Origin: Clostridia bacterium
Lineage (GTDB): Bacteria; Bacillota; UBA994; PWPR01
Direction of reading: 5' to 3'
DNA: 9,519 nucleotides
Assembly (NCBI GenBank): GCA_003557085.1
Contig: PWPR01000183.1
Location: 1-9,519 of the forward strand
Below, piece after piece: positions 1 through 6,556 of the stretch (position 1 is its first letter; each line of letters starts with the position of its first letter). The notes beneath the pieces are model-generated. The model did no database searches and was not told the DNA's origin. It saw only the letters and a list, made by a program, of their open reading frames with translations. The position numbers and the translations under genes were made by a program.

Positions 1-1779
1 AACAGCAAACTTTGCTTTTGTGTAATTCCTAAATCCATCAGCCTTAGGTTCTAAAACTGAGAATGAATCAATATCGGTTTGCTCAAGTGAAGCATCCATT
101 CTGCCTGGAGCAAAAGGTACATCTATATCACATCCAGCTTTCTTAGCAGCTTTTTCAATTCCTACAGCTCCTGCAAGTACTATTAAATCTGCTAGTGACA
201 CTTTCTTGCCTTCTGAATGAGCATTGTTAAACTCTTCTTTTAAGCCATCTAATGCAGTTAACACTTTTTCTAGCTGTTCTGGCTGATTAACCTGCCAATT
301 CTTTTGTGGCTCTAAACGAATTCTAGCTCCATTAGCTCCTCCTCGCATATCAGATCCACGGAAAGTAGAAGCTGATGACCATGCAGTATAAACGAGTTCT
401 GGGATGGTCAACCCAAGATTAGCAATTTCATTTTTGAGCTTAGCTATATCGTCTTCGTTTACTAGCTCATGGTCTACTACAGGAATCGGATCTTGCCATA
501 TTAAATCTTCTTCAGGAACTTCTGGTCCCAAGTAACGTGATTTAGGTCCCATATCTCTATGAGTTAATTTAAACCAAGCCTTAGCAAAATCTTTCTCAAA
601 CTTATCAGGATTTTCATAATAATTCTTAGCTATAGGCTTATAAATCGGATCCATCCGTAGAGCTAAGTCTGCAGTTGTCATCATTGGAGCATGAGTCTGA
701 TTTGGATCATGAGCATCTGGCACTGTCTTTTTAGCTTCTGGATCTGTAGGTATCCATTGCCAAGCTCCAGCAGGACTCTTAACTAAATCCCAATCATATT
801 CAAATAAGGTTTCAAAGTAACTGTTATCCCAGGTCTTTGGAGTAGGTGTCCAAGCCCCTTCTATACCACTGGTAATTGTATCTCCAGCTTTGCCTGATCC
901 AAAACTGCTTTTCCAGCCTAAGCCTTGCTCTTCAATTGGTGCGGCCTCAGGCTCTGGACCAACATGCTTAGCATCTCCAGCACCATGACACTTACCAAAA
1001 GTATGGCCGCCAGCAACTAAAGCTACAGTTTCTTCATCATTCATTGCCATTCTAGCAAATGTTTCTCTTATATCTTTTCCTGACTCAACTGCACTTGGCT
1101 GCCCGTTTGGACCTTCAGGATTAACATAGATTAAGCCCATTTGCACTGCTGCTAAAGGATTTTCCAAATCTCTATCACCTGAATAACGCTTGTCTCCTAA
1201 CCATTCAGTTTCAGATCCCCAATAAACATCCTCTTCAGGCTCCCAAATGTCTTCTCTTCCACCTGCAAACCCATAAGTTTTTAACCCCATAGATTCTAAA
1301 GCGCAATTTCCTGCCAATATTAACAAGTCTGCCCAAGATAATTTCTTGCCATACTTTTGCTTGATTGGCCATAATAGCCTTCTTGCTTTATCTAGATTAG
1401 CATTATCAGGCCAACTATTGAGAGGTGCAAATCTTTGTGCTCCTGCTCCTGCTCCACCTCTTCCATCACCCATTCGATATGTTCCTGCACTATGCCAGGC
1501 CATACGAATAAATAATGGTCCATAATGACCATAATCAGCTGGCCACCATTCTTTTGAGTCTGTCATTAAATCATATAAATCTTTCTTAACTGCCTCTAAA
1601 TCAAGTTTTTTAAATTCTTCAGTATAATCATAGTCTTCTCCATAAGGGTTTCTCACAGTAGGATTTTGGTGAAGCATTTTCAAGTTCAACTGATTAGGCC
1701 ACCAATCACGATTTGTTGTACCACCAGTTGTGGTATTACTTCTAGTATTACCTGTTACTGGGCACTTCTTTTCTTCCAT
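1..1779 (-). CDS. katG: Catalase-peroxidase KatG (3' end outside the window)
   Basis: This gene encodes the bifunctional haem enzyme that removes hydrogen peroxide by catalase and peroxidase activity in the cytoplasm. The window holds 593 codons; family members have roughly 720-750 residues, so about 130-150 C-terminal residues are missing. The N-terminus has the typical KCPVTG and NRDWWPNQLNL stretches. The distal haem site is IRMAWHSAGTYR, with R92, W95 and H96. The proximal ligand is H259 in GGHTFGK. The Met-Tyr-Trp adduct that KatG needs for catalase activity is conserved as W95, Y218 (in LIYVNPEGPNG) and M244 (in ARMAMND). The mobile-arginine motif FRGSDMRGGANG appears in the C-terminal half. 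The ATG is fixed by AGGAGG (1787-1792) seven bases upstream. No stop or frameshift was seen in the part present. The gene is transcribed away from the 58-residue protein gene at 2111; regulation by PerR is suggested by the dyad at its promoter. Confidence 0.97.
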   Translation of the reverse strand, partial: MEEKKCPVTGNTRSNTTTGGTTNRDWWPNQLNLKMLHQNPTVRNPYGEDYDYTEEFKKLDLEAVKKDLYDLMTDSKEWWPADYGHYGPLFIRMAWHSAGTYRMGDGRGGAGAGAQRFAPLNSWPDNANLDKARRLLWPIKQKYGKKLSWADLLILAGNCALESMGLKTYGFAGGREDIWEPEEDVYWGSETEWLGDKRYSGDRDLENPLAAVQMGLIYVNPEGPNGQPSAVESGKDIRETFARMAMNDEETVALVAGGHTFGKCHGAGDAKHVGPEPEAAPIEEQGLGWKSSFGSGKAGDTITSGIEGAWTPTPKTWDNSYFETLFEYDWDLVKSPAGAWQWIPTDPEAKKTVPDAHDPNQTHAPMMTTADLALRMDPIYKPIAKNYYENPDKFEKDFAKAWFKLTHRDMGPKSRYLGPEVPEEDLIWQDPIPVVDHELVNEDDIAKLKNEIANLGLTIPELVYTAWSSASTFRGSDMRGGANGARIRLEPQKNWQVNQPEQLEKVLTALDGLKEEFNNAHSEGKKVSLADLIVLAGAVGIEKAAKKAGCDIDVPFAPGRMDASLEQTDIDSFSVLEPKADGFRNYTKAKFAV

Positions 1780-2110
1780 AAATAATCCTCCTTTATTTTG
1801 AGTATACTTAATTATATCATATATAAACTTTTTATTAAATTAACTAGTTAGCAAATAAAAGCTTATTCATTTTCTGCTTGATAGTATCTTTTATTTGACA
1901 TTGCATCCATAATATACTGATTTTAAATCTATCTTTTTGCATATAAGCAAATATATCTTTTCTTTTATTACTTTATCAGGGTGATGTGTGATAAAATATA
2001 TATAGAAGATTGCATTTTAAAACAAATCTTTTTCTAGGTTAAATATACGAATTTTTAATTTTTCCTACGTTTTTGTAATTAATGATATCATAACTAAGGG
2101 GGTGCTATAT
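1780..2110. other. Divergent intergenic region between katG and the small basic protein gene
   Basis: This 331-base, very AT-rich spacer separates two genes transcribed apart. Its left part holds the katG ribosome site and promoter. A perfect 10-base palindrome, TAACTAGTTA (1841-1850), lies just upstream of the katG -35. A 7-base inverted repeat, TTTATCA/TGATAAA (1972-1978 and 1989-1995), and a perfect palindrome, ATGATATCAT (2082-2091), precede the small gene. A TTGACA occurs on the plus strand at 1895-1900, but I found no convincing -10 at proper spacing, so the small gene's promoter is unassigned. I see no further gene or known riboswitch. Confidence 0.5.
1811..1839 (-). promoter_or_regulatory. 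katG promoter with a PerR-box-like dyad
   Basis: On the minus strand a perfect TATAAT (1811-1816) lies 17 bases downstream of a weak -35, TTTAAT (1834-1839). A 15-base dyad, TTATATATGATATAA (1812-1826), overlaps the -10. Its outer five bases on each side are exactly TTATA and TATAA, and it matches 10 of the 14 defined positions of the PerR box TTATAATNATTATAA as I recall it. PerR represses katA, ahpC and related genes in Bacillota, so this fits peroxide-inducible katG. In such AT-rich DNA a chance match is possible. The -10 call is firmer than the operator call. Confidence 0.5.
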
Positions 2111-2287
2111 GTGGATTCAGGGCTTAAAAAAGGATCAATAATAACTGGAATTATTACTTCGATAGCAAGAACCTTCACTAGAAGAGCAAAATATAAAGCT
2201 AGACGAGAAGTAAGAAGAGGCGTCAGTAAAGGAGTAGCTGAGCAGGTTAAAAAAACCGTTGTCAAAGATAAAGAAAACCCTAAGTAG
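2111..2287 (+). CDS. Small, highly basic hypothetical protein (58 aa)
   Basis: I do not recognise this protein. It has 58 residues, with about 17 Lys/Arg against 5 Asp/Glu, giving a net charge near +12. A short, mostly apolar stretch with glycines (about residues 8-19, GSIITGIITSIA) is followed by an Arg-rich segment (RRAKYKARREVRRG) and a Lys-rich tail. There is no signal peptide, cysteine or full-length membrane segment. I chose the GTG at 2111 because AAGGGGGT (2096-2103), a near-perfect Shine-Dalgarno sequence allowing one G-U pair, lies seven bases upstream. The earlier in-frame GTG at 2102 overlaps that site. A strong hairpin terminator begins 7 bases after the stop, which supports a real transcription unit. 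Binding to nucleic acid, the ribosome or the membrane surface would fit the charge, but that is only inference. Confidence 0.6.
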   Translation: MDSGLKKGSIITGIITSIARTFTRRAKYKARREVRRGVSKGVAEQVKKTVVKDKENPK

Positions 2288-2294
2288 AACCACA

Positions 2295-2322
2295 AAAGGC
2301 CCATGAAACTTCATGGGCCTTT
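2295..2322. terminator. Bidirectional hairpin terminator
   Basis: A perfect 12-bp stem, AAAGGCCCATGA (2295-2306) pairing with TCATGGGCCTTT (2311-2322), closes on an AACT loop. It sits between the convergent ends of the small basic protein gene (stop at 2287) and the acetyltransferase gene (stop at 2375). Short T runs follow the stem in both directions (TTT on plus, TTTT on minus), so it probably ends transcripts from both sides. Confidence 0.85.
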
Positions 2323-2374
2323 ACTGATAATTCAGCTTACTAAAATTGATATAGAGCACTCTTAAATCCCTTAT

Positions 2375-2872
2375 CTAGTCTAATATTTTACTCATATAAT
2401 ACTCATCTATATATGAGTTGTTTGTAAATAATGAGCATTTTTTTATCCCCTCTATTTCAAAACCAAATTTTTGATATAAGCTAACTGCCTTCTGATTATC
2501 CACCCTTACAGTTAACTCTATTCTTTTAACACTATGATTTTGTGCAAACTCAATTAAATATTTAAGTAGCTTATTTGCTAAACCTTCCCCTTGATAATTC
2601 TTTAATATCCCTAAATGCAAATAAAAGCTGTGTTTGACCCTGTTAGCATTTCCTCTTTCTGCTACTAAATATCCCGCAATATGATCATTAGCAAATATTC
2701 CTAAAGTTAGTGCATTAACCTTCTCTCTTCTTTTTATCATTTCAATTATATCTTCTACAGAATGATTTCTTTCACCAGGCTCAAACATCATCATATCCGT
2801 TTCACTATCGAGTTGGTGTAGCATTTTTAAAAACTTACCTGCATCTTCTGCTGTTATTTTTCTTATTTGCAT
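2375..2872 (-). CDS. GNAT-family N-acetyltransferase
   Basis: The product transfers an acetyl group from acetyl-CoA to an amine; the acceptor cannot be told from sequence. The 165-residue protein is one complete GNAT domain. The acetyl-CoA pyrophosphate loop Q94-G-E-G-L-A99 follows the beta-strand FYLHLGIL, and the downstream signature is VDNQKAVSLYQKFGFEIEG (about 124-142). The C-terminal DEYYMSKIL is common in this family, including peptide and polyamine acetylases. The start is the ATG at 2870-2872, because GGAGG (2879-2883) lies six bases upstream; an ATG nine codons earlier has no ribosome site, and its reading frame runs through this one. A TATAAT on the minus strand at 2936-2941 could be its -10, but no matching -35 is evident. 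It is divergent from the CPBP gene. Confidence 0.9.
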   Translation of the reverse strand: MQIRKITAEDAGKFLKMLHQLDSETDMMMFEPGERNHSVEDIIEMIKRREKVNALTLGIFANDHIAGYLVAERGNANRVKHSFYLHLGILKNYQGEGLANKLLKYLIEFAQNHSVKRIELTVRVDNQKAVSLYQKFGFEIEGIKKCSLFTNNSYIDEYYMSKILD

Positions 2873-3068
2873 TTTATTCCTCCATACTTGTATAGCCATA
2901 ATCTGCTGTTAACCTTTGCGAAACTTATGATGCTTATTATACACTATAGAAGTAGCAAAAAGCTGTGTATTATAATAACTTTGATAAAATGTTTTGCATC
3001 TTTAATTAACACCCACCTTTTAGAACATAAAACTAATTACGAATATTTTGTTTCACGTAGTATTTTTG

Positions 3069-3097
3069 TTGTTAGCAAGAATAAGAAGTGATAAAAT
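3069..3097 (+). promoter_or_regulatory. Extended -10 promoter of the CPBP protease gene
   Basis: TTGTTA (3069-3074) and TAAAAT (3092-3097) are separated by exactly 17 bases, and TGA directly precedes the -10, giving an extended -10 element (TGNTAAAAT). Transcription would begin near 3104, about 23 bases before the ATG at 3127. This leaves room for only a short leader and argues against translation from any upstream start in the same frame. Confidence 0.65.
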
Positions 3098-3126
3098 TTG
3101 AATTATTAGAACATATGGAGATTAAC

Positions 3127-3843
3127 ATGAAAATAATTAAAAAAGTCTTTTTTGCAGTAGCTATAACCGTCATATTGCTAGTTGTACCTCGACTTGCTGG
3201 TTTATTTGCTGATTTATTTAATTATTCTACCTTTGATCCTGATGGAGCTTTTGCTTGGATATCAGTACATCATATTTTTCAAGCTGCCATCTTTTTTGTT
3301 ATTATGATTGTGTTAGAGAAAACTAAAAAATTAGATTTTGGTTTTCATTTAGGTAATAAGAAAATAGGCATAGAAATAACTCTTAAGTTTATTAAATTCT
3401 TTACTATTTATACTATAGGTGCCTATGTTCTCATAATCATACAAAATGCCTTCCAACCTTTCATTTACCCACTTACAAGTAGAAACATTTTTGGATATTT
3501 GTCCTTTCAACTCTTGCTTTCAGGTCCATCCGAGGAGTTGATTTTTCGAGCATTTGCAATTACAGTTTTTTCACTATTTCTCAAGGGAAAGTTCTTAATA
3601 AAACACCTCAGCTTAGCTAACTTAGCTGCAGCTATAGTTTTTGCAATGGCTCACATGCGCTTTACCTTTTTCCCGTTTACAGTTAGTTTTAACTCTATGC
3701 AAATACTCCTTTCTTTAGCTTTAGGCATATTTTATGGAATCTGCTATGAGAAAAGCAAAAGCATGTACTATCCAATGATTATGCATAGCTTTAGTAATGT
3801 TCTAATGGTGGGTATAACCATTATCTTATCTTTTATTATATAG
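3127..3843 (+). CDS. CPBP-family intramembrane metalloprotease (Abi/CAAX-like)
   Basis: This is a 238-residue multi-spanning membrane protein. Hydrophobic segments lie near residues 6-30, 45-63, 88-108, 120-133, 143-153, 163-176, 192-207 and 217-237. The three family motifs are intact: EELIFR (E136, E137, R141), F172-x3-H176 in FAMAH, and H220-x3-N224 in HSFSN. These Glu and His residues form the active site of CPBP proteases, the group that includes eukaryotic Rce1 and bacterial bacteriocin-immunity or processing proteins. The substrate is unknown, and no bacteriocin gene is visible nearby. The start at 3127 has GGAG (3117-3120) six bases upstream; a frame extension back to 3088 would place the start inside the promoter. 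The gene seems to be a single-gene unit ended by the hairpin at 3885. Confidence 0.9.
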   Translation: MKIIKKVFFAVAITVILLVVPRLAGLFADLFNYSTFDPDGAFAWISVHHIFQAAIFFVIMIVLEKTKKLDFGFHLGNKKIGIEITLKFIKFFTIYTIGAYVLIIIQNAFQPFIYPLTSRNIFGYLSFQLLLSGPSEELIFRAFAITVFSLFLKGKFLIKHLSLANLAAAIVFAMAHMRFTFFPFTVSFNSMQILLSLALGIFYGICYEKSKSMYYPMIMHSFSNVLMVGITIILSFII

Positions 3844-3884
3844 ACATTCATTAATTGTGAGGATTACATAATAAACTATACTAA

Positions 3885-3917
3885 AAAACCAAGTTAGACA
3901 TATTCTAACTTGGTTTT
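3885..3917. terminator. Bidirectional hairpin terminator
   Basis: A perfect 14-bp stem (3885-3898 with 3904-3917, core AACCAAGTTAGA) closes on a five-base loop, CATAT. On the plus strand it ends in TTTTCTT, and on the minus strand in a run of six T. It lies between the convergent CPBP gene (stop at 3843) and S10 carboxypeptidase gene (stop at 3971), and should terminate both. Confidence 0.92.
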
Positions 3918-3970
3918 CTTCTTTACTATTTGTATGTTCTTATTTAATGTTAAGACTCGTTAAAATGAGT

Positions 3971-5407
3971 TTAACTTGTAGGGTCATTTCCTAAGATAAA
4001 TTCATAAATATCATCTGTAACTTCTTGCATATTATCTTCATCTAAATATGTCATATGACCTGATTCATATCCTTTAACATAAGTTCTATCTAATGGTATG
4101 TCCGAATGATCTAAGGTGTAGTATAATATGCCTATTTGAGTACATATGTCATACCACCCATTAATAAAGAATGTGCGCATATTAGGAATACGTCGCATAG
4201 CTGAACTCAAAGCTTCTGATGTGTTCTGTCCCTTTATATCATTATTCCAGTCGGTCCATAAAGTATGCGAGTTAACAAAGTTTCGCTCCCAATTTATTCC
4301 AAGTAATGGGAATATTTCACCACACAAAACTGATTGGTAAAATGGATTGTATTTACCTACAGCTCCATCATCACGAGGTCCCCACTTTTCCTCGCTTAAG
4401 CCAGAAGCATGCAGTGGCCTTGTAATGCGCCCATCCAATCTAGATACCGCTTTGCCTTTTTTACGAGCTACTTGGCTTCTAAACTCAACATCATCTAAAA
4501 ATAGTGATCTTTTCTCTAGATACTCTCTGGAAACACCAGTGTAATATATTACACGCTCAACTATTTGTTCTCTAGCTTCACCTTTTAGACTTCTTCCTTG
4601 ATAAAGTGCTTGTAAATACTCTGTGTCTGCAAATTCTTTTGCTTCAGCAACAAAGTCTTCAACACTTTGATCAGATGGATTATTATGGTACCAGTTAACA
4701 GCAGCTAATGTAGGAAACGCTAATACTGCTGGGTACACAGGTGATTTATCACCAAAGGATTTCCCTAATGTAACTGTATTACCTATCATAATAATTCCAT
4801 CAAAGGCAACACTATATGCTCTATCAGATCCAGATAATGACCCCATCCCTGCTACAGTAGAGGCACGTGTACAACCATAACTCTCGCCTAGCAAATACTT
4901 AGGGCTTTGCCAACGGTTATATCTGGCTAACCAAGATTGAATAAAGGTTAGTATTGCTTCAGCATCTGGCTCTATCCCATAAAATAAATCCTTCTTTGAT
5001 TCATCCAATAAACGTCCAAATCCAGTTCCTACAGGATCAACTAAGACTATATCTGCAATGTCTAATAAACATTGCTCATTGTCGCAAGATTCATAAGGTG
5101 GCAATGGAATATCTTCACCATCGACTATTCCATATTTTACTCGCTTTGTTCCTAAGAACCCAACATGAACCATCATTGAAGATGTTCCTGGTCCTCCATT
5201 AAATGCAAACACAACTGGACGAGACTTAACATCTTCTACGTCAGATCTAAAATATGCATAAGAAAAAATTGAAGCTATTGCATTTCCCTCATCATCATAA
5301 AAAACATTATCCTCACTAACAGTATGGTATGGTATTTCTTTTCCGCGCAAATTAATACTACCTTTACCTGTAAAACGAGAAGGTGTAAAAACATCAGTCT
5401 TAAGCAT
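3971..5407 (-). CDS. Peptidase S10 (serine carboxypeptidase-like) family protein
   Basis: The 478-residue protein belongs to the alpha/beta-hydrolase family S10, whose known members remove C-terminal residues at acid pH or, in plants, act as acyltransferases. The oxyanion-hole motif NGGPG is at 70-74. The nucleophile is S176 in GESYG, preceded by the family's E175. The other triad members are D420 (INGWYD) and H451 (YESGHMTY). The motif after NGGPG reads TSS, where well-studied members have CSS. I see no signal peptide (N-terminus MLKTDVFTPSRFTGKG), so the protein is probably cytoplasmic, unlike vacuolar or secreted eukaryotic relatives. The ATG is set by AGGAGG (5415-5420) seven bases upstream. 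It is last in a three-gene run; the 107 bases separating it from the epimerase gene contain no terminator. Its substrate is unknown. Confidence 0.93.
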   Translation of the reverse strand: MLKTDVFTPSRFTGKGSINLRGKEIPYHTVSEDNVFYDDEGNAIASIFSYAYFRSDVEDVKSRPVVFAFNGGPGTSSMMVHVGFLGTKRVKYGIVDGEDIPLPPYESCDNEQCLLDIADIVLVDPVGTGFGRLLDESKKDLFYGIEPDAEAILTFIQSWLARYNRWQSPKYLLGESYGCTRASTVAGMGSLSGSDRAYSVAFDGIIMIGNTVTLGKSFGDKSPVYPAVLAFPTLAAVNWYHNNPSDQSVEDFVAEAKEFADTEYLQALYQGRSLKGEAREQIVERVIYYTGVSREYLEKRSLFLDDVEFRSQVARKKGKAVSRLDGRITRPLHASGLSEEKWGPRDDGAVGKYNPFYQSVLCGEIFPLLGINWERNFVNSHTLWTDWNNDIKGQNTSEALSSAMRRIPNMRTFFINGWYDICTQIGILYYTLDHSDIPLDRTYVKGYESGHMTYLDEDNMQEVTDDIYEFILGNDPTS

Positions 5408-5514
5408 AAAAATTCCTCCTAATATTTGGTTAATTTTACTTTGATACCTCTGATTAATTCTCTCTTACTTCTTAGCACTATAAATAAAGTAATTGCTCTC
5501 CTAAAAAAGACAAT

Positions 5515-6483
5515 CTAGTCATTCATCCAAAAATTTGATGTGTTCTTAACCCAATTCATGTAATCTTCAAAAGATTTTTTTAAGTTAAATTCAGGTTTAT
5601 AGCCAATATCATTTTTTAATCTTTCGATTAAAAGCGGTGATCTTTCTATTTCCCCTGGATCTGTTAACACTTTATAATTAAAGTCTGGGAAAACTTCTTT
5701 TAGTTTCTCGCACCAATCTTTTATTGTCCATATATATCCTGAGCTTAGGTGATATATATTATAAGCATGCTCTTTTGCAACCAAAAGCGCTACTATCGAC
5801 TTGGCAATTTCTCTGCTATAAACCCAATCCTTTACACCAGCATTAGGAAGTACTACTTCTTCTCCAAGGATTGCTGCTCGAGTTGTAAAAAATGGTCCAC
5901 TTAAAGTATCTCTAAATCCTGTGTATCTTTCCCATGGTCCAAAAACTCCGCCAATTCTACCTACAACAACATCAAGGTCAAATAACTCCTTATATCTTAG
6001 CGCAGTACATTCTGCTGCAAACTTTGTAATAGCATACAACTCTTTAGGCTTTGGAAAAGTCTTTGCTTCACTTAGCCAATCTGCTTCAGGTGAAGCATCT
6101 CCATATACCGAAGCAGAACTTAAATGTACAATTTTTTTAATTTTATTTCTTTTGGCTGCTTCTAACACTTCCACTGTCCCCATATAGTTTACTTGTGCTA
6201 TCAGTTTGCTTTGCTCTTTCTCTCTTTTTTCTCCAGGAGTAATAACTGCTGCATGTATTACTTTGCTAACATTAAATTTCTTTATAACTTCGTCAAGTTT
6301 ATCTCCATCTAAGATATTCGACTTAAAATAATAGTAATCTCCTTCGTGCTTATCAAGAGACTCTTTTGCTTCTCCTGGCAATTCATTCATATCAAGCAAT
6401 ACTACATCATATCCAGCTTTAGTTAGCTCTTCTGCAATATTTATCCCAATAAAACCTGTTCCACCTGTTAACAGTACTGTCAT
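5515..6483 (-). CDS. NAD-dependent epimerase/dehydratase (extended SDR)
   Basis: The 322-residue protein is an extended short-chain dehydrogenase/reductase. An N-terminal Rossmann fold carries the dinucleotide motif G7-G-T-G-F-I-G13. D31 at the end of strand 2 favours NAD over NADP. The catalytic set is the Ser-rich SSASVYG (122-128) plus Y150 and K154 in YAITK. GGVFGPWE and DWVYSREIAKSIVALL in the C-terminal half are typical of sugar-nucleotide epimerases, dehydratases and dehydrogenases. No sugar-nucleotide or glycosyltransferase genes are nearby, so the substrate may be another hydroxy compound. The ATG has AGAAAGGA (6491-6498) upstream. The gap to the upstream CoA-transferase gene is only 73 bases and has no terminator, which suggests co-transcription. 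Confidence 0.92.
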   Translation of the reverse strand: MTVLLTGGTGFIGINIAEELTKAGYDVVLLDMNELPGEAKESLDKHEGDYYYFKSNILDGDKLDEVIKKFNVSKVIHAAVITPGEKREKEQSKLIAQVNYMGTVEVLEAAKRNKIKKIVHLSSASVYGDASPEADWLSEAKTFPKPKELYAITKFAAECTALRYKELFDLDVVVGRIGGVFGPWERYTGFRDTLSGPFFTTRAAILGEEVVLPNAGVKDWVYSREIAKSIVALLVAKEHAYNIYHLSSGYIWTIKDWCEKLKEVFPDFNYKVLTDPGEIERSPLLIERLKNDIGYKPEFNLKKSFEDYMNWVKNTSNFWMND

Positions 6484-6556
6484 TAGTATATCCTTTCTAA
6501 TCTGACTTCTTCTCGGTTTCTCTTATGCAAACTTTTAACTTGTTAAATGCCTAATA

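Noticed and set aside
1895..1918. TTGACA followed by TATACT upstream of the small basic protein gene
   Set aside because: The spacing is only 12 bases, too short for a sigma-A promoter, and the next AT-rich hexamers are poorly placed.
2065..2304. 79-residue hydrophobic open frame on the minus strand opposite the small basic protein gene
   Set aside because: Its start lies inside the hairpin terminator, it has no Shine-Dalgarno, and its hydrophobicity is what is expected from the complement of a Lys/Arg-rich plus-strand gene.
2971..2976. TATAAT on the plus strand between the acetyltransferase and CPBP genes
   Set aside because: There is no -35 at suitable spacing, and the promoter at 3069-3097 explains CPBP expression better.
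2867..3091. 74-residue plus-strand open frame between the acetyltransferase and CPBP genes
   Set aside because: It overlaps the acetyltransferase start region, has no ribosome site, covers the promoter of the CPBP gene, and has no recognisable features.
4146..5202. Several short plus-strand open frames inside the S10 gene
   Set aside because: They lie opposite a gene with intact catalytic motifs and have no ribosome sites or family resemblance.
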